Of a DNA stretch of 64,000 bases, positions 47,784-56,852 are shown piece by piece. The notes beneath the pieces were generated by a model, which had not been told where the DNA came from, made no database searches, and saw nothing but the letters and a program-made list of their open reading frames with translations. The translations under genes were made by a program, and so were the position numbers. The stretch is from Paucidesulfovibrio sp036541255. GTDB lineage: Bacteria; Desulfobacterota; Desulfovibrionia; Desulfovibrionales; Desulfovibrionaceae. How positions within the stretch are numbered: position 1 is the stretch's first letter; every line of letters starts with the position of its first letter. The stretch lies in the NCBI GenBank assembly GCA_036541255.1, contig JAZHDD010000003.1, positions 1-64,000 on the forward strand, read 5' to 3'.

Positions 47784-48134
47784 CTATTCCCAAATCTGCT
47801 TGGACTTGAGACGGGCAGCCTTGCCGCGCAGGTTGCGCAGGTAGTAGATACGGCTGCGGCGAACCTTGCCCTCGGAAAGGATCTCGACGCGCTCGATATA
47901 GGGCGAATGCATCGGGAAAACGCGCTCCACGCCGATACCGTCGGACACCTTGCGCACGGTGAAGGTGGAGTCGGTGGTGCCGCGACGCACGCGAAGCACT
48001 GCGCCCTGGAAAACCTGGATGCGCTCTTTCTCGCCCTCAAGGATGCGCAGGTGCACCTTTACGGTGTCGCCGGCCTTGAACTGGGGCATGTCCAGACGCA
48101 AGTGTTCTCTTTCGATGTTCTTAAGAATTTCCAT
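47784..48134 (-). CDS. rplS: 50S ribosomal protein L19
   Basis: 116 residues, normal length; FKAGDTVKVHLRILEGEKERIQVFQGAVLRVRR and FPMHSPYIERVEIL are diagnostic. Sits at the interface of the two ribosomal subunits. ATG at 48134 with AAGGAG, 34 bp after trmD. Confidence 0.98.
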   Translation of the reverse strand: MEILKNIEREHLRLDMPQFKAGDTVKVHLRILEGEKERIQVFQGAVLRVRRGTTDSTFTVRKVSDGIGVERVFPMHSPYIERVEILSEGKVRRSRIYYLRNLRGKAARLKSKQIWE

Positions 48135-48168
48135 GATTCCTGCTCCTTGAAGCTCGGTATTCTTCGTC

Positions 48169-49455
48169 TCAGTAAACGTCCCCCAGGATGCGGTCCACTG
48201 TAATGGCGACCGCGGACCTGACGGACAGGTGATTGTACGCATCCAGACAACGCAGGGGACGGAGCAACTCCGCTCCTTCCAAGGCCTGCGGTGCCAGCCC
48301 GGAACCCGTTCCGAACAGCAGCAGCACCGGCTGTTCGTCCAGCCAGCCCCGCACCTCGGCAGGGGTGCGAAAAGGGCCGCCTTTTTTTTCGAGCCGGGCC
48401 GAGGTGGCCGCCACTCGGGGCCGTTGGCCGGCCATTTTTTCCACCATATGCACGGCCATTTCCAAATCTGAAACCACGCTGGCCTGACCAAGGGCCTCGG
48501 CACGGTCCGGATTGGCTTGGCCTCCCGGCCCAGCAACCCAATGTTTCAAAAGGGTTGCGGCCAATTCCCGCTGATCCGCTATGGGGGTGACCAAAATCAA
48601 CCCTCCCAGCGCGTATGTGCGGGAAACGCGGGACATATCGTGTATGTCAAGATTTGTCAAAGACACAGCCACGGTATCGCCAAATTTATTCGTGACCGGG
48701 TAATGCACCAGGGCAAGATACAGATTACGCCCCCGCTGCACCCGCGAACTGGCCCGCAACGTACGCACATCCTCCGGCCCCAGGGGCGCGTCGGCAAGCA
48801 ACTCGGGCCGGTGCCGCAGGGTGTTCAGCACGGACTGCTGACGCCGCCAGGACGCTATGCGGCCATGATCTCCGGAAATCAAAACCTCAGGAACGGCAAT
48901 ATCTTCATACTGGTCCGGGCGCGTGTAGTGCGGGTATTCCAGCAAGCCCGAAGAAAAACTTTCCTCTTCGAGTGATTCTTCCTTGTGCATGAACTCAGGC
49001 AACAGCCGGGACACGGCCTCCACCACGCACAGGGCCGCTGATTCCCCGCCGTTGAGCACGGCCTCGCCCACGCTGACCAGCTCCACGGGAAACAGATCCA
49101 GAATGCGCTCGTCAATACCCTCGTATCGGCCGCAGATCAGGGTCAGAGACTCCTCTTCGGCCAGTTCGCGGGCATATTCCTGGGTCAGTTTGCGACCGCG
49201 CGGCGAAAGCATCAGCAGCCGGCCCGGACGATCCAGAGCGCGCAAGGTCTTGGCCAGCGGCTCCACAAGCATGACCAACCCTGCGCCGCCGCCATAAGGC
49301 TTGTCGTCCACGGTCTGGTGACGATCAGAGGTCTGCGCGCGCGGAGAAACGCGCTCGAACGTGACCAAGCCCTTGTCCACGGCCTTGCCCAGCAGGCCCA
49401 CGGACAACGCCGAGTCAAAAAACTCGGGAAAGATGGTCACGAGATTGAAATGCAC
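48169..49455 (-). CDS. trmD: TrmD tRNA (guanine37-N1)-methyltransferase fused to a second SPOUT-like domain
   Basis: 428 residues, against about 240 for ordinary TrmD. The N-terminal half is TrmD (VHFNLVTIFPEFFDSALSVGLLGKA, KPYGGGAGLVM, LICGRYEGIDERI, EVLISGDHGRIASWRR). The C-terminal half (about 245-428, from NLYLALVHYPVTNKFGD to SVRSAVAITVDRIL) matches the RNA methyltransferase-like family found beside trmD in other deltaproteobacteria. Start GTG at 49455 with AAGGAAAG; the frame is open 14 codons further. The first domain makes m1G37 in tRNA; the second's target is unknown. Confidence 0.9.
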   Translation of the reverse strand: MHFNLVTIFPEFFDSALSVGLLGKAVDKGLVTFERVSPRAQTSDRHQTVDDKPYGGGAGLVMLVEPLAKTLRALDRPGRLLMLSPRGRKLTQEYARELAEEESLTLICGRYEGIDERILDLFPVELVSVGEAVLNGGESAALCVVEAVSRLLPEFMHKEESLEEESFSSGLLEYPHYTRPDQYEDIAVPEVLISGDHGRIASWRRQQSVLNTLRHRPELLADAPLGPEDVRTLRASSRVQRGRNLYLALVHYPVTNKFGDTVAVSLTNLDIHDMSRVSRTYALGGLILVTPIADQRELAATLLKHWVAGPGGQANPDRAEALGQASVVSDLEMAVHMVEKMAGQRPRVAATSARLEKKGGPFRTPAEVRGWLDEQPVLLLFGTGSGLAPQALEGAELLRPLRCLDAYNHLSVRSAVAITVDRILGDVY

Positions 49456-49547
49456 GGTCTTTCCTTTGTCCGGCGGCAGATCCGCACCCTGTGTCAAGCG
49501 GCCCGAGTCTCAATTCGGACGGCAGCGGGCACTGCCGCCGACGCATT

Positions 49548-50102
49548 TTATTCCGGCTTAAGATACAGGTCCACAAGGCCCTCGGGTGGGGCCACAACGA
49601 CCTTTCCCGCATCAATATCCACGTCCAGGATGAACTCGGGCACGCCGGGCAGGAGAATTTCCCTGCCGCTTTCATGCAGAATGGCCCAGGTCAGCTGGCC
49701 TCCCGCTTCGATGAAATGTTCAAGCACCCCCAAACAAGTGCCGTCCTCCTGCAGGACATCGAGTCCCAGAAGGTCATGCAAATAAAATTCGTCCTCGTCC
49801 AACTCGGGGAGAGTGGATTCCGGCACGAACACATCAAGCCCCCGCAAAGACTCGGCGCGTGTCCGGTCAGCCACCCCTTCCAGGGTCAGCAACATGCGGC
49901 CCTGATGCGGACGCACCGAGGCAACGCCGAAGCGGGTCGGTTTCTTGCTGCCGGAGCCAAGCAGGACGGATTCAAGCTGCGGGAACAAGGAAGGGGAGTC
50001 CGCGTAGCTTTCTACGCAGAGCTCCCCCCGAATTCCATGCGGCTTAACCACCCTGCCCACCAGCACGAGGCCGTCGTGGGCGCGGGAAGTGCTGTCACTC
50101 AT
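49548..50102 (-). CDS. rimM: 16S rRNA processing protein RimM
   Basis: 184 residues. The RimM N-domain motif GRVVKPHGIRGELCVESYAD and a C-terminal PRC barrel (DEFYLHDLLGLDVL to LLPGVPEFILDVDIDAGKVVV). Helps 30S head maturation with S19. 21 bp after khpA, 92 bp before trmD. Confidence 0.95.
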   Translation of the reverse strand: MSDSTSRAHDGLVLVGRVVKPHGIRGELCVESYADSPSLFPQLESVLLGSGSKKPTRFGVASVRPHQGRMLLTLEGVADRTRAESLRGLDVFVPESTLPELDEDEFYLHDLLGLDVLQEDGTCLGVLEHFIEAGGQLTWAILHESGREILLPGVPEFILDVDIDAGKVVVAPPEGLVDLYLKPE

Positions 50103-50123
50103 GTACGGGACAAGCCTTTTCGG

Positions 50124-50357
50124 CTATTCTAGGATCTCCAAAACGGCCCGCTTATGAGCCTTTGTGGAGACGGCCCCGAGCAGCGTACGCATGGCGCGAG
50201 CCGTGCGTCCCTGCTTGCCGATGACCTTGCCAAGGTCTTCCTTGGCAACCTTCAGTTCAATAACTGACGTTTGCTCGCCTTCGATCTCCGAGACCACGAC
50301 GTCGTCAGGGCTGTCCACCAACGCCTTCGCGATGTACTCGATCATCTCTCTCAGCAT
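50124..50357 (-). CDS. khpA: KH-domain RNA-binding protein KhpA
   Basis: 77 residues: a single type II KH domain with the GKVIGKQGRTARAMRTLL loop (GxxG = GKQG). Typical of the gene between rpsP and rimM; KhpA dimers bind many RNAs. It lies about 90 bp after rpsP. Confidence 0.93.
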   Translation of the reverse strand: MLREMIEYIAKALVDSPDDVVVSEIEGEQTSVIELKVAKEDLGKVIGKQGRTARAMRTLLGAVSTKAHKRAVLEILE

Positions 50358-50447
50358 GGCTCCACCTCCGCTGTCGGCTGAAAAGGGTATGCGCGATCTG
50401 CGGGGAAGGCGAAATGCCGGGCTGCGGCAAGCAGTCCGGTCTCCGGT

Positions 50448-50684
50448 CTAGTTGGCCTGCTTCAGCAGGGAGCGCACGGTATCCGAAGGCTGTGCCCCAG
50501 TGCCGAGCCACTTCTCCAGCTTTTCCTGATCGATCTTGACCTCGGGCGGGTTGACCATAGGATTGTAATGTCCCAAGTACTCCAGAGGACGCCCGTCACG
50601 ACGGCTGGCACTGTCGATGGCCACAATGCGGTAGAAGGGACGTTTCTTGGAACCCATTCGAGTCAGTCTGATTTTAAGAGCCAT
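50448..50684 (-). CDS. rpsP: 30S ribosomal protein S16
   Basis: 78 residues; ALKIRLTRMGSKKRPFYRIV at the N-terminus and LEYLGHYNP are diagnostic. ATG at 50684 chosen because MALKIRL is the family start; the frame is open upstream. It follows ffh by 86 bp on the same strand. Confidence 0.98.
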   Translation of the reverse strand: MALKIRLTRMGSKKRPFYRIVAIDSASRRDGRPLEYLGHYNPMVNPPEVKIDQEKLEKWLGTGAQPSDTVRSLLKQAN

Positions 50685-50770
50685 TTCGTCTTTACCCCCA
50701 ATTATCCATAGATATGTTGTTGTCACAAAAAATGCAATACCATCTGCCCTTGTCTCGGGCAAATATAACG

Positions 50771-52285
50771 TCAGCGCTTTTTACGCTGTTTCTTCCGCAA
50801 CTGTTTCTTCAACTTCTTCTTTTTACGTTCCGCTTCCAGCCGCTTTGCGGACTTGGCCTGCACTGAGGACTGTTCCTCCTGCCCCATGCCTTCCATACCG
50901 GGCATGCCGCCAAGACCTTCCATTCCTGGCAGGCCGGGCATGCCACCCTTGCCGGGCATCTTGGGCAATTTGGGCATCTTGCCTTTTTTGCCGCCCATCA
51001 TTGTCTGCATCATCTTGCTCATCTGTTCAAAATTCTTGATGAGCTTGTTCACGTCCGCCACCTGCATGCCGCAGCCTTTGGCGATACGTTCCTTGCGACT
51101 GGCGTTCAACAGCTTGGGCTGATGCCGCTCCTGCATGGTCATGGAATTGATGATCGCCTCGGTGCGCGCCAATTCCTTTTCCGGCATCTGCACGTCGCCG
51201 AGTTTCTTCATCACTCCGCCCATGCCCGGAATGAGCTTGAGCAATCCTTCCATGGAGCCGAGCTTCTTCAGCCGACGCATGTTGCTGCGGAAGTCCTCCA
51301 GATCGAACTGGGCCTTCTGCATTTTCTTGGCCATGGCCGCGGCTTCGTCCTCGTCAAAGGCGGTCTGCGCCTTTTCGATCAGAGTCAACACGTCGCCCAT
51401 GCCCAGGATGCGCGAAGCCACGCGATCCGGGTGGAACAATTCCATGTCCGTGAGCTTCTCGCCCATGCCCACGAATTTGACGCTCTTGCCGGTCACGGAC
51501 TTGATGGACAGGGCCGCACCGCCACGGGCATCGCCGTCCATCTTGGTCAGGACCACGCCGCTCACGTCCAGGCGCTCGTTGAAACTCTCGGCCACGGTCA
51601 CGGCATCCTGGCCGGTCATGGCGTCGGCAACGAACAGGATTTCCTGCGGCGCGCAGGCCTGCTTGATGGCGGACAGCTCCTGCATCAGAAGCTCGTCCAC
51701 GTGCAATCGGCCCGCCGTGTCAAAAAGAATCGCATCGCAGCCGGCTTCCGCCGAAGCCTTCAGCGCGTCCCGGCAAATATCCACGGGGTTCATCTCCGTG
51801 GTTGCCGGGTAGAAGGGCATGTCGATCTGCTTGGCCAGGGTCTGCAATTGATCAATGGCCGCAGGCCGATACACGTCCGCAGGCACGAGGTAGGGCTTGA
51901 AGCCCTGCTTGCGCAGCCAGACCGCGATTTTGCCCGAGGAGGTGGTCTTACCCGAACCCTGCAGGCCGACCATCATGATCTTGAGCGGTCGGGGGCCGCC
52001 CAGGTCCAGCCCTTTCTGTTCGCCGCCGAGCAGCTGCACCAGCTCCTCGTGGACGATCTTGACCACTTGTTGGCCGGGGTCGAGTCCCTTGATCACATCC
52101 TCGCCCAGCGCGCGATCCTGGATTTGATCGACGAACTGCTTGACGACCTTGAAGTTGACGTCGGCCTCCAAAAGGGCGAGTCGGACCTCGCGCAGGCCAG
52201 CCTGGATATTGGTTTCATCCAGACGGGCCTGACCCCTGATCTTTTTGAAGGCTCCAGTCAGCCGGTCTGACAGACTGTCGAACAA
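50771..52285 (-). CDS. ffh: Signal recognition particle protein Ffh
   Basis: 504 residues. N-domain helices, then GTPase motifs VGLQGSGKTTSSGKIA, VPADVYRPAA, LFDTAGRLHVDE, TKMDGDARGG; methionine-rich M domain (about 300-475) with the MRRLKKLGSMEGLLKLIPGM segment that binds SRP RNA. A Gly/Met/Pro-rich tail (GMPGLPGMEGLGGMPGMEG) and a very basic end follow. First gene of the translation block. Confidence 0.97.
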   Translation of the reverse strand: MFDSLSDRLTGAFKKIRGQARLDETNIQAGLREVRLALLEADVNFKVVKQFVDQIQDRALGEDVIKGLDPGQQVVKIVHEELVQLLGGEQKGLDLGGPRPLKIMMVGLQGSGKTTSSGKIAVWLRKQGFKPYLVPADVYRPAAIDQLQTLAKQIDMPFYPATTEMNPVDICRDALKASAEAGCDAILFDTAGRLHVDELLMQELSAIKQACAPQEILFVADAMTGQDAVTVAESFNERLDVSGVVLTKMDGDARGGAALSIKSVTGKSVKFVGMGEKLTDMELFHPDRVASRILGMGDVLTLIEKAQTAFDEDEAAAMAKKMQKAQFDLEDFRSNMRRLKKLGSMEGLLKLIPGMGGVMKKLGDVQMPEKELARTEAIINSMTMQERHQPKLLNASRKERIAKGCGMQVADVNKLIKNFEQMSKMMQTMMGGKKGKMPKLPKMPGKGGMPGLPGMEGLGGMPGMEGMGQEEQSSVQAKSAKRLEAERKKKKLKKQLRKKQRKKR

Positions 52286-52393
52286 ATTGTTTCCTCCGGG
52301 TGTCGCTGCGCCCGCTTGCCGGGGGCAGTCAAAGGGACTGTGTGTTAAAGGAGATATTATCGCAAGTCAAGAGCCATGAATGGGGCAGGGGTA

Positions 52394-52423
52394 TTGACAC
52401 GCCGGACCGGGGTCGGATATTGG
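52394..52423 (+). promoter_or_regulatory. Promoter candidate for the riboswitch transcript
   Basis: Perfect TTGACA (52394-52399), then TATTGG (52418-52423) at 18-bp spacing, or ATATTG at 17. It would start transcription near 52430, just before the riboswitch. Confidence 0.55.
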
Positions 52424-52437
52424 GAATGCACGTTCTT

Positions 52438-52545
52438 TGTCCTTTCATTAGAGAGTGGCGCGAGAGATTCGGCTCTATGACCGCCACGGCAACCTGCGAC
52501 GAAGCAAGGTGCCAAAGCCGACCCGCAAGGGAACGATGTGGGAGC
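52438..52545 (+). promoter_or_regulatory. SAM-I (S-box) riboswitch
   Basis: Matches the S-box plan: AGAG at the P1/P2 junction, P2 arms GTGGCG (52455-52460) and CGCCAC (52482-52487) with the k-turn-like ATGA between, conserved GGCAACC (52488-52494), a P3 stem-loop, then AAGGTGCCAAAGCC (52507-52520) and P4 arms around ACCCGCAAGGG. P1 closes CTTTCATT with GATGTGGG. S-adenosylmethionine binding should favour the terminator that follows and shut off the downstream gene. Confidence 0.85.
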
Positions 52546-52562
52546 CCTACTCCAACACCAGC

Positions 52563-52592
52563 GACCTCTCCTTTGCGAGAGGTCTTGTTTTT
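52563..52592 (+). terminator. Riboswitch-controlled intrinsic terminator
   Basis: Stem GACCTCTC (52563-52570) / GAGAGGTC (52577-52584), six-base loop, then TTGTTTTT. It lies about 20 bp after the riboswitch, the usual expression platform. The 3' side of P1 (GGGAG) could compete for the CTCTC arm as an antiterminator. Confidence 0.85.
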
Positions 52593-52716
52593 CCGGTCTG
52601 GGCGACCGGGAAGTGGAGAACGGCAGGAAGTGGGGGATTTGTTGCGATTGCTCCCCACCATAAAACAACGCTAAAACGCTGAGGGTTGCCCACCCTCCCC
52701 GGCAAGGAGAAGCACC

Positions 52717-53148
52717 ATGCCAATCAAGATCATTTCCCCGGAATCCGTTGTCGACACGGAGCGGCTCGGCCTGCTCTACCTGGAAACGTCCGAAGGTTCC
52801 GTGACCGTGACCGGCCCGGTCCGGGCCATGCCCTCTCCGGGCAAGGAACGCAGCATTCCCGAAGACGCGGTGACCTTCCGCCTGGAAAAGAACGACGCAC
52901 GGGAATACAGCTTTTACATCAACGGCATGGCCAAACGCATCGTCATTCGCCGCACACCCGGTCCCGGCCGCTTTGCCGTGCGCGAAATCTCCCTGCCCCC
53001 GGATCGTCCCGTGGTCCTGCTCGTGGAAAACCTGGACCAGATCGAGCCTGAAGGGTTGGCCAGCCTGGCCCGGATGGTGGACGGCCTGGGCCGCCCCCCC
53101 CTGCTCTGCCCAGGCAGCGCCCTGGCCGTGTTTGAATCCGGGGAGTAA
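52717..53148 (+). CDS. Unknown protein under SAM riboswitch control
   Basis: 143 residues, no recognised domain, no signal peptide or membrane helix. It looks like a mixed alpha/beta protein: N-terminal strands (GLLYLETSEGSVTVTGPV), a central FYINGMAKRIVIRR region, then PVVLLVENLDQIEPEG and a short helix. No cysteine-rich motif or nucleotide-binding loop is seen. AAGGAG precedes the ATG. It is monocistronic: the riboswitch terminator lies 125 bp upstream and a strong terminator directly downstream. The leader suggests a role in methionine, SAM or sulfur metabolism, by inference only. Confidence 0.8.
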   Translation: MPIKIISPESVVDTERLGLLYLETSEGSVTVTGPVRAMPSPGKERSIPEDAVTFRLEKNDAREYSFYINGMAKRIVIRRTPGPGRFAVREISLPPDRPVVLLVENLDQIEPEGLASLARMVDGLGRPPLLCPGSALAVFESGE

Positions 53149-53171
53149 TCCCACGTTTCCCTTGAAATGAA

Positions 53172-53207
53172 GCAGGGCGGCCATTGAGGGCCGCCCTGCT
53201 TTTTTTT
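53172..53207 (+). terminator. Intrinsic terminator after the riboswitch gene
   Basis: Eleven-base perfect stem GCAGGGCGGCC / GGCCGCCCTGC followed by eight T residues. Confidence 0.95.
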
Positions 53208-53233
53208 CTGTTTTCGGCCTTACGGCCAACGCT

Positions 53234-55432
53234 CTAATATCGACCGAACTCGTCGCCATCCAGGGAGATAATGTCCTCGGGAGTCACCGTGTCGGAACCT
53301 CCTGCGGACCGAGGCGCGCTCCAGGCGTCCTGGGCCGGACGATTGGGCTGCGACTTGGACTGCGGCTTGGATTGGGGCTTGGAGCCAGGCAGGGCCGCCG
53401 AAGGACGACGCGGTTCTCCACCGGACAAGGCCCGGGAAGCCGACGGAGGCAGTTGACGGCCACCGGCCTTGTCGCTCAGGCGGAACCGGCCCACAAGGCG
53501 GCGCATTTCCACGGCCTGGCTGGAAAGCTCTTCCGAAGCGGAAGCGGTTTCCTCGGCATTGGCCGTATTCTGCTGGGTGACTTGGTCAATCTGGCCCAGT
53601 CCCTGGTTGATCTGTCCCACGCCCTTGGCCTGTTCGTCGCTGGCTGCGGCAATATCGGCCACGAGATCGGCCAGCTTGCCTGCCCGGCTCACGATCTGTT
53701 CCAGAGACTCGGACGTTTGCGAAGCAATCTCCGCGCCCTTGGTCACGGTGGCCACAGAACCCTCAATCAGCTCGGCGGTTTCCTGGGCAGCCTTGGCGCT
53801 GCGCGAGGCAAGGTTGCGCACTTCCTCGGCCACGACCGCAAAACCCTTGCCATGGCGCCCGGCCCGGGCCGCCTCAACCGCCGCGTTCAACGCCAGCAGG
53901 TTGGTCTGGAAGGCGATTTCGTCGATGACCTTGATGATCTTGCTGATGGCCTGGCTCGAATCGTTGATCTCGCTCATGGCCTTGACCATGTTCTGCATTT
54001 CGCGGTTGCCGCCATCAGCGGAATCCCGCGCTTCCGAGGCCAGACGGCTGGCCTGGGAGGCGTTCTCGGCGTTGATGCGCGTCTGCGAGCTGATTTCCGT
54101 CACCGAGCTGGTGATCTCTTCCAGGGAGGAAGCCTGTTCAGTGGCCCCCTGCGACAAGGCCTGGCTGGACTCGGACACCTGGCCTGAGCCGTCCTGGACC
54201 TGTTCGGCAGCAGCACCGATCTGACTGATGATGTCGTTGAGGCTGTGCACCATGGTTTCCAGGGCCCGGCCAAGCCGGTCCTTTTCCGAGGACACGCTCA
54301 CGCTGCGGGTCAAATCGCCCTCGGCAATGGCCTGGGCAAGCTCCGCACGTTGCCGCTGCGCCTTGACCATGGTTTCCAGGCCACGCGCCAAATCCCCCAT
54401 TTCGTCAGTACCCGCCAACAGCTCCAAGGGAACGTCACGATCCACGTTGCCCACGGACAATTCCTGCAGATGGGAAACCGCACTGGACAGGGTCTTGGTG
54501 ATGCGACCGACAAAGAAGAGGATCACGAAGGCCGCGATGATCACGGTGATCAGGCCGCCGAGCATGGAGAAGTTGCGCACCGTCACCAGCGGCGCAAGCA
54601 GCTCGTCCAGCGGCGCGGTCACGGCTACGAGCCAGCCCGTGCTGCCAACCTCGCTGAACCCCATGAGCTTCCACTGGTTCTGCTTGTCGAACCAGTACTT
54701 GTAGGTGCCATTGCGCTCGTTGAGCATGACCTTGCCGAAATCCGAATCGCTGATGTCCAACTTGAGGATGAAGTCCGGGTTGGGGTGAGCGATAATCAGG
54801 CCCTTGCCGTTGCTGACAAAGGCGTAGCCATTGTCCCCGACCTCAATGCTGGAGATAAAGGCTTTGGTCAAGTAGTCCAATTCGACCACGCCGACAAGGG
54901 CTCCAAGGACCTTTCCCGTCCCGTCCGCAACCGGGGCCGCAACGATAAACACGGGCTTTCCCGTGACCTTGCTGATTACAGGCTCGGAAATGTTTGGCTC
55001 GCCTCGCATCGCTGTCCGAAAATACTCGCGGTCACCAACATTCAGGTCCTGACGCCCGCCTTCTGCGTCGGCAACGGCCTTCCCTGTCGCGTCCACCACG
55101 TACAAGGCAGAAAGAAAAGCATAATCCTTGTGCTTTCCGGAAAGATCCCTGACCGCTTGTTCATAAGCAAACGGCTGCTCGTTGAGCAGATTCGCAAAAT
55201 CCGGATTCTTGGCCCAGTTGGCGAGGTCCAGTTTACTCCGCTGCAACCATTCATCCAAAGAACCGGCGGCACCGTGCGCCTTTGCCTTGACTCCGCCACT
55301 TATCTCCGCCTCCATGAGGTCGGCCGACTTGGTATAGGTGAAGACCTGAATGGCCGCGATACCGAGGATGACCACCGTGAGGATGGGCAGGAGCAACTTG
55401 CCGCGTACCTTGAGATGTAATCCAAGCTTCAT
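53234..55432 (-). CDS. Methyl-accepting chemotaxis protein with dCache sensor
   Basis: 732 residues. First helix near 13-33, periplasmic double-Cache ligand domain about 40-280, second helix near 285-305, HAMP about 308-360, then the cytoplasmic signalling domain with the hairpin tip (FQTNLLALNAAVEAARAGR, GKGFAVVAEEVRNLA). The tail is proline/glutamine/lysine-rich without a clear CheR pentapeptide. ATG at 55432 is chosen over 55438 because of SD spacing (AGGGGG). It follows the receiver-phosphatase gene by 18 bp. Confidence 0.93.
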   Translation of the reverse strand: MKLGLHLKVRGKLLLPILTVVILGIAAIQVFTYTKSADLMEAEISGGVKAKAHGAAGSLDEWLQRSKLDLANWAKNPDFANLLNEQPFAYEQAVRDLSGKHKDYAFLSALYVVDATGKAVADAEGGRQDLNVGDREYFRTAMRGEPNISEPVISKVTGKPVFIVAAPVADGTGKVLGALVGVVELDYLTKAFISSIEVGDNGYAFVSNGKGLIIAHPNPDFILKLDISDSDFGKVMLNERNGTYKYWFDKQNQWKLMGFSEVGSTGWLVAVTAPLDELLAPLVTVRNFSMLGGLITVIIAAFVILFFVGRITKTLSSAVSHLQELSVGNVDRDVPLELLAGTDEMGDLARGLETMVKAQRQRAELAQAIAEGDLTRSVSVSSEKDRLGRALETMVHSLNDIISQIGAAAEQVQDGSGQVSESSQALSQGATEQASSLEEITSSVTEISSQTRINAENASQASRLASEARDSADGGNREMQNMVKAMSEINDSSQAISKIIKVIDEIAFQTNLLALNAAVEAARAGRHGKGFAVVAEEVRNLASRSAKAAQETAELIEGSVATVTKGAEIASQTSESLEQIVSRAGKLADLVADIAAASDEQAKGVGQINQGLGQIDQVTQQNTANAEETASASEELSSQAVEMRRLVGRFRLSDKAGGRQLPPSASRALSGGEPRRPSAALPGSKPQSKPQSKSQPNRPAQDAWSAPRSAGGSDTVTPEDIISLDGDEFGRY

Positions 55433-55450
55433 GTGCATTCCCCCTCTAGA

Positions 55451-56758
55451 TTATTGATGCTGACTCGCTTCGGAATCAGCGCCCCTCTGTTCCCCTTCCG
55501 TCTGCCGCAGCAGCGGAGGTATTTCCAAGCCAAGCAGAAGCATGTCGTCCGACTGGCGGTAGCGGCAGAAGCTTCTGCCAAACCGCCAGACATTGTTGAC
55601 GTGTTCGCTCAAATCGGCATCGCCGTAGATCTCGAGGGCCCGCATCAGGCCCCTCTCGCCCAACACATGCCGCACCCCTGACGGCCCATCCACGTTGTGG
55701 GCATTGAGCAACCCATCGGTATACAGGAACAGACGATCCCCCTGCTCCAATTCCAGTTCCACCGGTTCAAATTCCACTTCCGTCAGCAGCCCCAGGACCG
55801 ATCCCGATGCCACGACGCTTTCGGCCTGGCCCATGCCCCGGCGGTACAGCAACAGACGCGGATGCCCGGCGGAAACCACGCGGGCCCTGCCGCGCATCAG
55901 ATCCAAGTGGACAAATATCGCCGTGACCATGCGTTCTTCACTGCTGTTGATGAGCAGTTCCCTGTTCAGGTCCCTGAAAAAATCCTCGCCGGAACCACCC
56001 ATGCGGCAATGTTCATCAAACTGGCTTTTGATGAGCACGGTCTGGTAGGAAGATGCCAAGTCATGGCCGGCCACGTCCGCCACCATCACGTCGCAGCCCA
56101 AAGGGCTGTCGCACACGCCCAGATAATCGCCGCCCAGATCCCGGTAAGGACGGGAGCGATAGTCGAGAGGCACGCGGAACGCCTTTTTGTCCACGTTCAT
56201 CAGGTCCGTGTAGGTCCTTACCGCGCGCTCCATTTCCCCGCGCAAATCCTTGAGGTCGCGTCGATAGGCCTGCACCTCGCGGCCCAACCGCAAGTTGGCC
56301 TGGCGCAGGTGTTGTTCCTCCTGATTCCTGGCCTGGACCACAATCCGCTTTTTCTCCAGAACCTGAGCCACCTTTTCCTGGACTTCGTCGGGCTCGAACG
56401 GCTTGGAAAGAAAATCGTCACATCCGAGCCGCAACAGTTCGATAAGCATTTCCTTGTCGCCATGACCTGTGATCACGACCACGGGAAGTTCGCTCCCCGC
56501 TTCGTCCAGGCGGCGTATCAAGTCCATGCCGTTCATGACCGGCATCTGAATGTCGGTGATGAGCAAATCAACCTCATCCCCTTGGGCCCGCAGCAACGTA
56601 AGGCGGTCCAAAGCCTCTTTCCCGTCCGCGACCTGGGTTATTCGGTAGCCCTTATTCTTGAGCACGAAGGAAAGCGAAAGACGCAGCCCTGCATCGTCTT
56701 CCGCTATAAGAATATGTTCCTGCATCTTTCTGTCGCCTTGAACGATTTCTGGTTCCAT
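55451..56758 (-). CDS. Response regulator with PP2C-type (SpoIIE/RsbU) phosphatase output
   Basis: 435 residues. Receiver domain about 12-135 (LIAEDDAGLRLSLSF, phosphoacceptor in LLITDIQMPVMNG, KPFEPDEV), a short coiled coil about 140-185, then a PP2C/SpoIIE domain about 205-420 (GGDYLGVCDS, MVADVAGHDLASS, RLFLYTDGLLNA, SDDMLLLGLE). Probably dephosphorylates an anti-sigma antagonist or similar protein, none of which is adjacent. ATG 56758 has AGGAAAGG; ATG 56725 gives the conventional receiver start. Downstream of a 21-bp palindrome. Confidence 0.9.
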   Translation of the reverse strand: MEPEIVQGDRKMQEHILIAEDDAGLRLSLSFVLKNKGYRITQVADGKEALDRLTLLRAQGDEVDLLITDIQMPVMNGMDLIRRLDEAGSELPVVVITGHGDKEMLIELLRLGCDDFLSKPFEPDEVQEKVAQVLEKKRIVVQARNQEEQHLRQANLRLGREVQAYRRDLKDLRGEMERAVRTYTDLMNVDKKAFRVPLDYRSRPYRDLGGDYLGVCDSPLGCDVMVADVAGHDLASSYQTVLIKSQFDEHCRMGGSGEDFFRDLNRELLINSSEERMVTAIFVHLDLMRGRARVVSAGHPRLLLYRRGMGQAESVVASGSVLGLLTEVEFEPVELELEQGDRLFLYTDGLLNAHNVDGPSGVRHVLGERGLMRALEIYGDADLSEHVNNVWRFGRSFCRYRQSDDMLLLGLEIPPLLRQTEGEQRGADSEASQHQ

Positions 56759-56852
56759 ACCTTTCCTATACTCAAAGGAGTAGGACGTAACAAGCTTTTA
56801 ACATTATTTTGCATGGAGAATTCAACACGGATGAAAACACATGCGGCGAGAG

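Noticed and set aside
52455..52682. 75-codon + strand ORF before the riboswitch-controlled gene
   Set aside because: It lies over the riboswitch aptamer and its terminator; the RNA structure explains the sequence better.
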